This document shows positions 1 to 10,791 of a DNA stretch of 64,000 bases, one piece after another. This DNA is from Rhizophagus clarus. Lineage: Eukaryota; Glomeromycota; Glomeromycetes; Glomerales; Glomeraceae. The position numbers and the translations under genes were made by a program. Below the pieces are notes generated by a model. It saw only the letters and a list, made by a program, of their open reading frames with translations, made no database searches and was not told the origin of the DNA. How positions within the stretch are numbered: position 1 is the stretch's first letter; every line of letters begins with the position of its first letter. Location: contig BLAL01000068.1 in assembly GCA_015698045.1 (NCBI GenBank), forward strand, positions 744,001-808,000, given 5' to 3'.

Positions 1-128
1 ATTTTAAGTATCAGAAGTGTGTCAGACATGTACCAAAAAAGTGGACATTTTCCGGACACATCAGATTTATTCCGGACATTTTCCAGACATTTTTGATAAC
101 ATTTTCTGGACATTTATTTTTTATAGGG
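1..128. mobile_element. Right end of a TIR element (second copy of the 17.6-kb element)
   Basis: These bases are a near-perfect reverse complement of 17591-17718, ending in TTATTTTTTATAGGG at 128. They carry the same TCCGGACA/TGTCCGGA motifs. The other end lies outside the window, so length and target duplication cannot be read. It is non-coding. Confidence 0.8.
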
Positions 129-695
129 CAACTTCTTTGCATCTTTTCCATATTAAGCTTGTATCTCATTGATCAAACTACTACAGTTAATTTTTTGATT
201 ATCTCATCTTTGTTCTTTTGCTGTGCCTCACAAAGCTAGTTGCAAAGGTCTGTGTTATTTTTTCCTATTTTTTCAAGTTCCATTGAATATATTTTGGAGG
301 ATATATCAAGTACTGTCATCAATAATACTTCTATTATTCCTATCTCTAGCCCTGATTTATGTGTTAACCGGCTGTAATAGTCCAGCAAGCGTTTATAGGA
401 GCACCAAAAACTTTGTCTATCATTCAGTAAAAGTCTCTGTTCGATTTCTGGCCTATTTTCTTTAAATAATTTCTAAAGAATGTTTCTGTTTCAATTTCTA
501 CTATGTTCTTGAACTCATTTCTCGTCGAGTACGGCTCCATTTTAGTTATTCTTACAAAGTTTTATAATAACTTTTTGTCATTTTTTCTGTTTTTTTTTAA
601 TAAAAATTTTGACCAAGTGATCAATGGAAAGAATTCTATGTTTTAGTTATAATTTCAATTTTTCAGAAAAGAAAATAGATTTGTAATGTTGCACG
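129..695. other. Gene-poor stretch with a short minus-strand open fragment
   Basis: No gene is recognised. On the minus strand a fragment starting with ATG near 539 reads MEPYSTRNEFKNIVEIETE and continues with one in-frame TGA to about 365. It resembles the TGA-broken mobile-element genes at 33-55 kb but is unidentified. An 80-codon plus-strand frame at 223-465 overlaps it and has no supporting motif. The rest is AT-rich sequence with T runs. Confidence 0.35.
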
Positions 696-923
696 AGGTC
701 CCAGAAATATATATATAGGGGTCAGGTCCAGTCAAAAAAAATTACTATTAGCTGTACGCATTTTTTCAAGGCCGGAATTACAATAATGTTAGCCAGTTTC
801 TAAATTAAGAAATAAATCTTTGGCTAGCATTATTTAAAATTATCTAAAAAAAGGAAAGATCTACATATTTTTTTTTTTTTGGCAAACTCAAACCTGACCC
901 CTGTATATATATTTCTGGGTCCT
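696..923. mobile_element. hAT-like MITE, 228 bp
   Basis: Terminal inverted repeats of about 31 bp begin AGGTCCCAGAAATATATATA on the left and AGGACCCAGAAATATATATA on the reverse complement of the right. The element is flanked by an 8-bp near-duplicate, GTTGCACG at 688-695 and GTTGTACG at 924-931, which fits hAT integration. An internal palindrome (AATGTTAGCCA with TGGCTAGCATT) lies at about 785-832. No coding sequence. Confidence 0.8.
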
Positions 924-1458
924 GTTGTACGGTCACAATTTTAAGAGTATCACGGTATCATCGCCACGCATAAATTAAAATAGCGCTTCTTAATTATTGT
1001 TTAGTTGTGACACTGTTATGACTTATGACATTGACAAAAAAAAAAAAAAAATACATCAAATAATCTGATTTAATTAGAACAAGCATATTATTATTAAATT
1101 TATAACTTTTTAAAGATTTTAAACTAGTAAATGTTTTTATATGTCTGCAAAATTAATAATTAAAGTTTGCATTACTATGACAGAATCCTGCGATAGAAGA
1201 TGAGGTTTTGTGCGCGAAGCGCCATATTTATGATTATTTCATGACTAAATTATCTACACAACGTAGACAAAAATGTACATCACATATATAAATCAACTAT
1301 ATACATCACAGCTATTACTAAAATTAACGTTACCTACATTCTACCATTCTTTTTATTACCTTTACCTTTTGAGAGTTTGGTAAATTTTCCACTTTTTTAT
1401 TACCTTTATCCCTAGCCTTCAATGACTCTATTATTAGTGTTCCATCCTCTTTTATTGG

Positions 1459-1852
1459 AAAATTTGTACAATTTGTATATCGATCATTTTATAAACCAAA
1501 CATAAAGAACACACCACAAACACAACGCGAACAAAAAACTAGACCCCGATCAAATGTGAAAAAATAGCTGCTTTAAAATTTTTTCGAACTCATATAATAC
1601 ATTAGGAAATAACAGTATTTTAGACATTTTACAAACTAAACTGTGAACACAACATACAGATTTTGAAAAAGTTTTTTTTGTGATTTCAATTATTTTTCTT
1701 TTTTAACTATTTTAATACTGTATAACGTCTGAAATTACATTTATAAGAAGTTTAATATTAATTTTTTTGTGTTCAAAATATTTGTGTTGTGTTTGCGTTG
1801 CGTTCGTTTTGTTCGGTTTACAAATGATCGACATACAAATTGTGCACATTTT
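1459..1852. mobile_element. Foldback-type element with long inverted repeats, 394 bp
   Basis: The outer ~80 bases on each side are imperfect inverted repeats. The left starts AAAATTTGTACAATTTGTAT and the reverse complement of the right starts AAAATGTGCACAATTTGTAT. Both continue with an ATCGATCATTT-like and an AACACAA-rich block. I saw no clear target duplication. Similar short GAAGCGCCA/GAAACGCCA segments occur at about 1216 and 1927. Superfamily unknown. Confidence 0.6.
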
Positions 1853-2049
1853 GAAAACGCCGAACATTTTTATTTATTCGTAAATTTTAAGTTGTAAGTA
1901 TACACTGCATACTTGTAATTATGCGTGAAACGCCACATTGATGATTATTTCTCGATTAACTCTTCACAATCACTGCTCGAACAATAAATCCAAATTTGTT
2001 ATTTTGCGCACAAATAATCGTAACAAGGAGTACGTGCGGTGTTATTTCT

Positions 2050-2057
2050 TATAAATA
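2050..2057 (+). promoter_or_regulatory. Candidate TATA box of the channel gene
   Basis: TATAAATA lies about 80 bases upstream of the ATG at 2133, in the only stretch free of repeats between the foldback element and the gene. Position and match are the only support. Confidence 0.4.
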
Positions 2058-2132
2058 AAAGCGTTCATTAATCGTTAAAATTGTTTCTTTTTTTTTTATA
2101 AAACAACTATTATCCTAGTTTCTGATTATAAA

Positions 2133-5100
2133 ATGAATGAAATTTCTGTAGAGATCGATAAAGGTGACAATATAAATGTAGTAGTTAATAATGAAATTGA
2201 CGATAAAAATAACGATACCGAAAAACCACATAATGGTAAACCTATTACCATGACAGAAATATCACCAAAAGGAGAATATCTTGTTACTTATAGTGTGGAA
2301 GATAAATCGGTTGTCGGTTGGAACGTACTAGATAAGGGTCAACTTAAACTGGACAATTGTGATACCATTGAGTTAAAAGATGATGTTTATAAAATATGTG
2401 TTTCTGATGATAAGATATTTGCATGTATTTATGATAAATACAAACTGAGTAAGTCATTTAATTTAAATACATATTTATTTAACCATTAATAATGTAATTT
2501 ATTTTCTATATATTATTAGAAATAATCGATATGGAGAATAGTAATAAAGAAATTGAATCAAATTTATGCGCATATTCTGATATTTATTATGATTGCACCT
2601 TTAATTTAAAAAGCGAATTTATTTTTCATAATGATATATTTAATAGACATGGTATACGTCAGCAAATGATTTGGATTTATTCCACAAAAGTTAAAAACAA
2701 CCAATGGATGTGTAAAGGGATTTACGAGATACCTGATGATTTCAAATTGATCAGCATATCAAAATATGATAGCAAATTTTATCTATTTTCAAATAAGAAT
2801 ATTTATGAATGGGATATCCTTACTGAAAAAATTATAAAAATATTTAATAATGAGAAAAAAGAATGTGAGGTAATAAATTATTTTAATTATTTATTTAAAT
2901 ATTCTAATACAATAAATAATAATAGATTGTTTTTATTTTTAAATGATCTTAACAGATTGTTAAAAGCTTTGAGGTAATAAATAATTTTAAATTATCTAAA
3001 TATTCCATTTATATATATTAATAAATTATTATTTATTTTATACCGGATTTAACAACAGCCAGCTAAAACCACCAAGGTAATAACATTAATTATCTGCCTG
3101 GATGTTCTATATATAATAATAAATTACTATTTTTTAATTTTTACAACAGATTCGACAACTTTATGATGTGGAAACAATAGAGACAATAGAGGTAATAAAA
3201 TATTTAAAACTATCTGTCTGGATATTCTATACATAACTTATTATTAATTTTTTTAATGAATTTAAAGAGTGAGCATTTTAAGGTAATAAAAAAATTTTTA
3301 AATTATCTCTTTGAATATCTATATAAATAATTAATCATTATATATTTTTTAAAAAAATGATTTTTAGTTTGTAATTATAAGAGTAAGTTAATAAAATAAT
3401 TTTAAATTCTGTCTTAAATCTATAAATTATTAACTTTTAAATGAATTTAACAATTGTTAAGAAAGCGGCGGTAATAAAATAATTTTAAATTATCTGTCTG
3501 AATATCCTATATAAATAATTTACTATTTAGTTTTTTAAATAAATTCATAGAAAGCTCATGAGGTAATAAATAATTTTAAATTATCTATTTGAATATTCTA
3601 CATATAATAATAAATTATTATTAATCTTTAAATAATTTAATAGGAAGCTGTTGTTTCCGCAGAGGTAATAAAATAATTTTTAAATTATCTGCATGAATAT
3701 TCAGTACATAACAATAAATTTTTACTAATATTTCAAATGAGTTTAATAGGAAGCTAAAACTGCTGAAGAGGTAATAAATAATTTTAAATTATCTATCTAA
3801 ATATCCTATCTATAATAATAAATTATTATTTATTTTAAAAATGAACTTAACAGAACAGACTTTGGCGCACTACTCGATTTTTTAAAAAATGTTTTATCAA
3901 AGATAAAAAGAAAGAGGTGACAAATAATATAATGTCATTTATTTGAAAATTCTGCGTATAATTAATTAATTACTGCTATCGATTTTTAAAATGAATTTAA
4001 CAGCCTGACCTGGATAGTCGAAGTATTAAAAAAGATATAAAAATTTCTAGTAACAATAAGTTTATTTGTTTAAAAGTCAAGAATAAAATTATTATCTATT
4101 CAATTGAATTAAATGTTCCGATGTTTTCTTTTGATATAAACGATGGTATTGTATTAAAATTTAAAGTGTACTACTACTACAAATTATTTATGCTAAATTA
4201 TTATTTTTCTTTAGATGTCATTCAACCACACAATTTCATGAATATTCCTGATTTGTATCTTTTGATGTTTACTTTATTACTCCCTAATGTATCTCAAGAT
4301 GGCCTGTTAAATAATGAAACTTGGAATTCAATCATAAAGCATTGTTGGAAAAAATGTTTAGGTCATATAAAAAAAAGCCAAAAAGAACTTCAAGCTGAAA
4401 ATTTGCTTTTATTTGACAAACACATATTTGGAATTCTAGATGGGTATATTTGGAAAATTGAGCTAGATACTTTGAAAATGAATTTTTCGTATAAAGACTT
4501 TAATGAATTAAGTGATGTAAATAACAATATAGCTGAAAATCTTAAGCTAAATAATGATAATGACATACCTAATGAAAATAGATGTAGTGCTACTAAAGAT
4601 TTTAACAAGGCGGAAATTTATCATAGTAAATACTTAAATATTCATTTATTCGATCCAAATTTGGATATTATTCAGGAAATATTTAAGGATGATGATGAAG
4701 CTCTATTAAAACCTCAATATAGTATGAAATCACCTACAGACTCAATGGAATCAATGGGATCAATGGAATGGAATGTCAGTTCTGATAAAGGTTTATTAAA
4801 ATTGCGAGTCAATAAAATCGATGATAAATTCACTTATTTTAAAAGAGTTGATAAATTTAATGTGCAAAATTTTAATGGTCTATTAAAACTTAAGCAACAA
4901 AATGACAACAATATCTTCATATTAACGGTGAATGGTTTTTATATTTATCACTTTAATGAACGTAATGAATCTATTTCTTTAAACTATTTTTATCACATGG
5001 ATTTGTTTAACGAAGATAAAAGGAAACAACGTCTACAAACTTTTCGTGAAAAATTATCTTCAAAGTCTACTTTGCCATTACCAAATTATGATAGCTTTAA

Positions 5101-7542
5101 ATTAAGTGAAGAATGGGTCTACTATGTAAAAACTAACAAGGAAAGTCTTTTGAAATATGGCGTTGAATTATTATCTTTTGCAGTTAAGGAACACAGATTA
5201 GAATTAATAGATGATATCTATAAAAATTGCATGATTTATTTTAAAGAAGATTTAAGTAATAATAAGATGTTTTTAAACATCATTACTTCTACAATGCCAT
5301 TATTAAACGAATATTACCCAGAATATATTTTGGAATATTCATTAAAAACAAACATGATTATTGATTCTTTCTTTTATACTATAAAACACCAAAGTAATTA
5401 TTTGCACCTTTACTCTTTTCAATATCAAATCGTAAATTTAACTCAATCTATTTTATGGGTAAAATACATTACATCGTATGTTAAATTATTTAAACATAAC
5501 CCTTTTTGGTATAATATACTAATTTCTATTCAATATTTAATAATACCCTTTACTTTACCCATTTTACCCTTTTTCTTTGTTATATTTCATATAATGTTTA
5601 AATATCATTTCATCCATGATTTTATTGACACACTTTTACCCACAAAAAATTATGTTTTTACGGCTGATATGAAAGATATATTTACTACTTTTTACTTTTA
5701 TATCGTTGATAAATATGATGAATTTATATCAACTATCTTACCGACAACAACAACACCTACAATTACCTTTATGATTTCCTATATCAAATTTGTTAATTAC
5801 CCGAAAGAGTATAATTGGTTTTTTGAATTAATTAGACCAAAATCTAGTCTATTTGTTGAAATTATAAGCAGAGATATATATAAAACATGGAATGGAGAAG
5901 CATTGATTAATTTTAAATGGAATACTTTTGGAAAATATTATTACATAATAATTTGGGGTTCATTTATGGCATTACTTGGATGCTTTACTGCTGCTGCAAC
6001 TATTCCTCAACAATATATTAATGAAAATGTCCAAGAACAGCTCTTGATTGTTTCAATTATACTTGGATTTATTCATCTCAGTTTTGAAATTCGTCAATTT
6101 ATTTACAATCCTATTAAATGGATCTATGATTTTTGGAATTTATTTGGTATGTTTGAGTTGTCAGATTTTTTAAACTGATACATAAGTATTAACCCAATTA
6201 ATTATATTGTTTGTATTATTTAGATATAATTGCATATATACTTCCAATTTTTACTTCAATTTACTGGCTTAAAACAGATGATAGGAATGTTCACTTACTT
6301 TCCTTTTCATGTCTTTTTTTAGACATAAAATTTCGGTTATTTTTTAGAGTATTTGAATCTTTTGGTGTATATTTTGCTATTATCATTAGTGTTGCAAAGC
6401 AAATTATCTCATTTTTAGTAGTTTTGTTCATTATCATAATTAGTTTTGCACATGCATTTTACATTTTATTATCACCAAAAGAAATTGATTTTTCATTTGA
6501 TAAACGTATAATTAATAATGACCCCAATAATCCATGGAACATAGCTCCTACCTATAGTAAGGTACTCGATGATGGAACTATTGATTCTAATCCATTTATT
6601 ATTCAACCACCAAATGAAAATACAAATATGTTTATAGATTATGGGACAGCACTTTTTGCAATGTATAAATTCTTGACAGGTATGTTTTATATTACTATTA
6701 CTTGTAATGTATAACAAAATTATTAATTTATTGCGATTATGCAATGTATTTTGGTATGATTAAATTGTTTATTTATATAACTATAATTATATGTAATTAG
6801 GTGATTCAAGCGCATTATCTAATTGGCCATATTTGAATAACCCATCACTTGTAATATTGATTGTCTTATTCTCACTCCTAATTGTTGTATATCTTATGAA
6901 CTTATTCATTGGATTACTCAATATTGCAATTGATGAGGATAATGATAGAGTTTCTTATTTAGTACAAAAGGCAAAGGTATAAATATCATAAATATCATCA
7001 TTAATTAAATATAGTGTTATTTTTTTTTTTACTAAAAGTATAGTATTTCTAATTTCCCTTTCTTAATAGATTTTAGCTGAAATTGAACTATTTTATTTAT
7101 TACCACATCAAAGACGCAAGGAAACATGGTTTCCTGAAGTAATGTATGTTAATTTTGCTTTTTTTTTTTTTAAAAAAAAAAAATATAAACTATGTATAAA
7201 CTGATATTTATAATAAATTTATTTTCAAGATATTACTATGCCGATGTTGATAAGGCTCGTGAAGAAGTTAAAAAATTAATTAGAAATGGTCAATGGGATA
7301 CTGATGAATTTCCTGAATTGAGACAAGATTTATTAAAAAAATTAAATATTCAAGATTACGAGTGTGATCAGCAATTATTAAAAGAAATACGAAAAAAACA
7401 AGAGAGAAATCAGGAATCATTAGAACAAATACAGAAAAAACAAGAGGATGATCAGAAATCATTGGAACAAATACGGGCCGATCAGAAGTTATTAGAAGAA
7501 ATACGTGATATTTTAAGTAAACAATTAGATACAAAGCAATAA
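2133..7542 (+). CDS. TRP-like ion transport channel with WD40-like N-terminus, 17 exons
   Basis: Exons read as 2133-2448, 2520-2869, 2956-2973, 3059-3076, 3150-3191, 3268-3282, 3368-3382, 3462-3470, 3551-3562, 3644-3664, 3750-3770, 3854-3916, 4004-6146, 6224-6679, 6801-6976, 7070-7143 and 7230-7542. They join in frame (4062 nt, 1353 aa). All introns are GT-AG. Residues 1-300 look like beta-propeller blades (GEYLVTYSVEDKSVVGWNV). Hydrophobic segments lie near 800-835, 946-970, 980-1000, 1016-1035 and 1061-1097. A pore-like FLTGDSSALSNW follows near 1164-1176 and a last membrane helix near 1182-1207. This order matches the ion transport (PF00520/TRP) fold, so a plasma- or organelle-membrane cation channel is inferred; selectivity cannot be told. 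The C-terminus is a charged coiled coil of about ten-residue repeats (QKSLEQIRADQ type). The start is the first ATG after the TATA-like site. The micro-exons are the least certain part. Confidence 0.8.
2870..4003 (+). repeat. Tandem intron/micro-exon array inside the channel gene
   Basis: Eleven introns of 73-87 bases resemble one another: donor GTAATAAATAATTTTAAATT, middle TATCTGTCTGAATATTCTAT, acceptor ATGAATTTAACAG or AATTTAATAG. Between them sit nine exons of 18, 18, 42, 15, 15, 9, 12, 21 and 21 nt, then one of 63 nt. Every one is a multiple of three, phase 0 and free of stops. Encoded peptides are IVKSFE, PAKTTK, IRQLYDVETIETIE, SEHFK, FVIIR, KAA, KAHE, EAVVSAE and EAKTAEE. The pattern shows repeated duplication of an exon-plus-intron unit of about 100 bp. 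Exons 6-8 have shifted or decayed splice sites and are the weakest. Confidence 0.75.
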
Positions 7543-7865
7543 TAGTAACATTATTATGTATTTATGATTTTGTGTATTTTTTTTTTCTTCTACTATTTTT
7601 GGCATCTTTATTATTTATATTTTGATCACTGGAATTAAAGTATTGTCTTTTTATAAGACGGACCAGTTTGTAATCAATTATATAAATTTTTATAAATATA
7701 TATATATGTCTCCATATAAAAACAAAGCAAAAATATTTAGTGTTTTATGATTTCAGTTATTCTGCTTAATACTTTTTTTACTTTTTTTTTTAAAAAAAAA
7801 AAATGTTAAATGTTGCGTACAAAGAATATAAAATAAAAAGTACTATCTAAAAGTCATGAAGCTTC
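7543..7865. other. 3' flank of the channel gene
   Basis: AT-rich sequence with T/A homopolymers and no gene. The convergent Sel1 fragment begins at its right edge. No strong AATAAA site is seen; AATTAAAG at about 7633 could serve as a polyadenylation signal. Confidence 0.3.
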
Positions 7866-8051
7866 TCAAGATTCGAGATGATTCAACGGAGAATTTGTGT
7901 TTTTAGAAATTTCCAGGTCCTTCTCCGTTTCCTTTCCATTTTCATAACAAAAGACCAAATTAAACACTACCTTTTTAAGACCGTTTTCTACCATTTTCTG
8001 ATACAAGAAAAAGGCTTTTTCCAAATCCTCTTTTGCAATATTACTGGACAT
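7866..8051 (-). pseudogene. Truncated copy of the Sel1-kinase gene 5' end
   Basis: The frame starts MSSNIAKEDLEKAFFLYQK and covers about one and a half Sel1 repeats (NGLKKVVFNLVFCYENGKETEKDLE) before diverging and stopping. It is clearly a copy of residues 1-45 of the intact gene at 22578 (MSSNIVKEDSEKAFLLYQK). Similarity continues about 110 bases upstream (8052-8170 against 22579-22720), so the promoter was copied as well. No kinase domain is present. Confidence 0.85.
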
Positions 8052-8096
8052 TTTCCTAAAAAACTAAAAAATGAAAGAGTATTTAAAAAGTCCAAA

Positions 8097-8128
8097 ATGC
8101 AAATATTTTCGTTATAACATATGCAAAT
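8097..8128 (-). promoter_or_regulatory. Paired ATGCAAAT motifs in the copied promoter
   Basis: ATGCAAAT at 8097-8104 and again at 8121-8128, 24 bases apart, about 50-75 bases upstream of the broken start codon. The same pair with the same spacing lies at 22624-22655 upstream of the intact gene. They may be binding sites or may simply be shared by descent. Confidence 0.4.
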
Positions 8129-8170
8129 GTTACCAAATGCAGGTAAACAAACTTATTAGTGATAGGGACA

Positions 8171-9781
8171 AAAGTTAATCGCTGTCCAAATATTTTTTTA
8201 TTTTTTAAACAGATATTAGTAAGATAAAACACAAATTATAAACTCATCAAATTGATATATGAAAATAAAAAATGATAGAAGCGAACAAAATCTATTTCAA
8301 CAGTGGAGTAATTACAAAAGAAACTATCTAACTACTTCTAGAACCAATTTCAATAATTAATACACTACTTCTTTTACAGCCAGTAAAACCAGGTAAACTG
8401 AAGCCCACTCTGCAGAGAAAAAGTAAAACAAGAATATATAAAATTATATAAACTAAACTAATTATCTACGTAGTGCTATGAAGTAAGATTATAATAACAT
8501 TTTTACCAAAATAAATATTATTACAAATACTATTTACAAAATCAAATTGATATTCTAATTCTATATTTTTATTAATAATATTATTATTGTTCAGTTTAGA
8601 ACCTTTCAAAGATAATTTTTTTCTTTTTAATTATATCTATCAATTGTTCAAAATCTTTAATATATGAGCATTTAGGAATTCAAATCTCTTTAAATACTTG
8701 TTCAAAAATAAATTGGCATATTTCTATAACAACGTTTTATGTAAAATTAACTAAAAATTATGAATTCACTATTTCTGTTAACAATAGAGATATTATACCT
8801 TTAATTAGATCAATAAAGGTAAATCTATTATAATCAATTCATAAATTCCAAATATCAAGAGTTAATAAGGGAGTACAGTCTCCCTTTGATATAATGAACC
8901 CTACATCTCAGCTGATTAGGCTTTTGTTATAAGCAACTTTGTTAATACTATGTCAAATTATTCAGTATAGTATAATGAATTCTTTGGTATAGATATATCA
9001 ATTATACAGGACCCAAATAATACATATAGCCAATTTTGTATAAACTTGCTATACAATTTTTCAATTTAAAATTGTATAACCAATTAGCAGTTACCCAAAA
9101 GTTAAATCCCTATTTGTATAAATATGATAATTTCTAATATAAGTTAGATCTTCATTTTGTATTAAAAAATGATTCTGGTATATCAATATACAATATAAAT
9201 TGGCTAATTAATTGAATAGTAAAAATTCATTATACAATAACAATAGTCATATTAATATTAATTCGTAATCCATTTGAAAACTAACAACAAATTTCAGGGA
9301 ATTATTTTTGCAAATTAATTATCCCTTAAATGGCTTTTGGACTGATTTGTCCAGAATTTTTTTTAAATGATACAGAATAATGTTCTAGTATGTTGAATGA
9401 TAAATTTATGTCATCATTTATTAATTTCACAATTTTGATTAACATATACTTATTATTTAGGGCTACGTTATTATACAAATTAGTGATATTGCCTAAAAAG
9501 TAGCTAGCCAAATTTGTATTACAACCCCAGCTGAAAATGATGTAACTAACAGTTAAAAACTGGGGGATTTAATAATTTTTATATTGTACAATTAGTTAAA
9601 AATTTTTTTCTTTAGTGATGCTGGATTCCAGGCTTAAAAAATGCTATATGAGAAGCGTAACAGTCATAAAATTGATATTTTTTATTAAAATATTATTTAT
9701 ATCTGGTAAGTATTTATTTTAAACGTTATAAATAAAAGGAAAACAGTACTGAAATTTAATCATTTCTATTAATCATAGCTT
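8171..9781. other. AT-rich stretch without a recognisable gene
   Basis: Nothing could be assigned. A sequence at about 8876, TA followed by CAGTCTCCCTTTGATATAAT, resembles one terminus of a pogo/Tigger-type element, but no matching second end was found. A 61-codon minus-strand frame (9511-9326) has no recognisable motif. Confidence 0.3.
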
Positions 9782-10079
9782 GTCCAGCCCGTTGTGCCAT
9801 ATTTTATTTATGTTGAGTGACATACCTGACTATCCAATTTTGAATAGTTGATACTTTGGAATATCAGTTTTTTCTATGCTACCTTTCTTTACCAATTTCG
9901 TAAGTTCATTTCACATTTTCTACGCATTATATCTATCACTTTTATTTAAATTTCCTGCTAAAGAATACCCCTCCAGAAGCACTACAATATGCTTATTAAT
10001 TCTTTTACCAAAACCTTTTTTTTCAAATTTTGATTTTCCTTTAGTGCCCAACATAATTTAAGCGGGAAATTCCTGATGT
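9782..10079 (-). pseudogene. N-terminal fragment of a transposase-like protein
   Basis: Minus-strand reading gives GTKGKSKFEKKGFGKRINKH and LLEGYSLAGNLNKSDRYNA, then after a frameshift KVSTIQNWIVRYVTQHK. This looks like a helix-turn-helix DNA-binding start with a trailing IQNWI segment. Several stops break it. The same family appears in pieces at 10576-15912, so this is probably its N-terminal part. Identification rests on my recollection of a repeated Rhizophagus family. Confidence 0.45.
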
Positions 10080-10575
10080 ACACTCTAATTTTATGATATG
10101 TTAATTGCAATTCTTACAAAAAATGATTATCTGACACAGCTAATCTTATCTTGTTTCTTCATTTAAATCCAACATATCGGTAGATAGTATATGATCTTCT
10201 ATGATAATATTATAATTAGCATAGGATCTAAAGTAATTATCCTCTTTAAAATCAAACCATACCTGTATTTTCTTTCTGGGATAAAACATCTTCTAACATA
10301 ACAAAGATACTAATTCACATATATTTTCATGGCTTATTTTCAGATTTGAAAGCTGATTTTTTAGTTGATCTATATTTAGATGATTGGAAAAAATTCCTAA
10401 AAATAATAGATTAGCTTAAAATGATGCCATAAGAACAACAGTTCAATACCTGACTTATTTGGTAACGGAATAATCCAAGAAATTTGAGGAACTGTATGCT
10501 GAAAAACTTGAGGGTTTGGTTTTTTATTTTTTTTTTTTGTAATTTCAGTTTTTCAGTGATAATCCACAAAGATAT

Positions 10576-10791
10576 TTGAGAAAAGACTATGAAAATGAAC
10601 TTAAAATTGATTCATCTGGTTATATACAACATGATGCAATTGATGCATGTATAAATCATTGCATGCTATATGCTTTTGAAGTTTGTTCACATTGCATACC
10701 AAAATTTGTGATCGCTATGGAAGTTTTATTTCACCTATTTAAACAACTCCAAAAACACATACCACCTGATTTTCATACTGAATCCCTATAA
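10576..10791 (+). pseudogene. Middle fragment of the transposase-like family
   Basis: An open stretch reads RKDYENELKIDSSGYIQHD, then INHCMLYAFEV, CSHCIPKF and HIPPDFHTES. The CxxC-like CSHC, and a position just before the segment found at 13048, suggest it is contiguous with that piece in the intact family. About 2.25 kb of unrelated DNA now separates the two. Confidence 0.5.

Noticed and set aside
223..465. 80-codon plus-strand frame with hydrophobic segments
   Set aside because: It overlaps a better gene-like minus-strand stretch and shows no known motif or upstream signal.
4166..4214. A possible extra 49-base intron (GTGTAC...TTTAG) in the channel gene
   Set aside because: Removing it shifts the frame, whereas reading through keeps DVIQPHNF in frame.
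8876..8902. Pogo/Tigger-like terminus CAGTCTCCCTTTGATATAAT after a TA
   Set aside because: No second terminus or transposase was found, so no element could be delimited.
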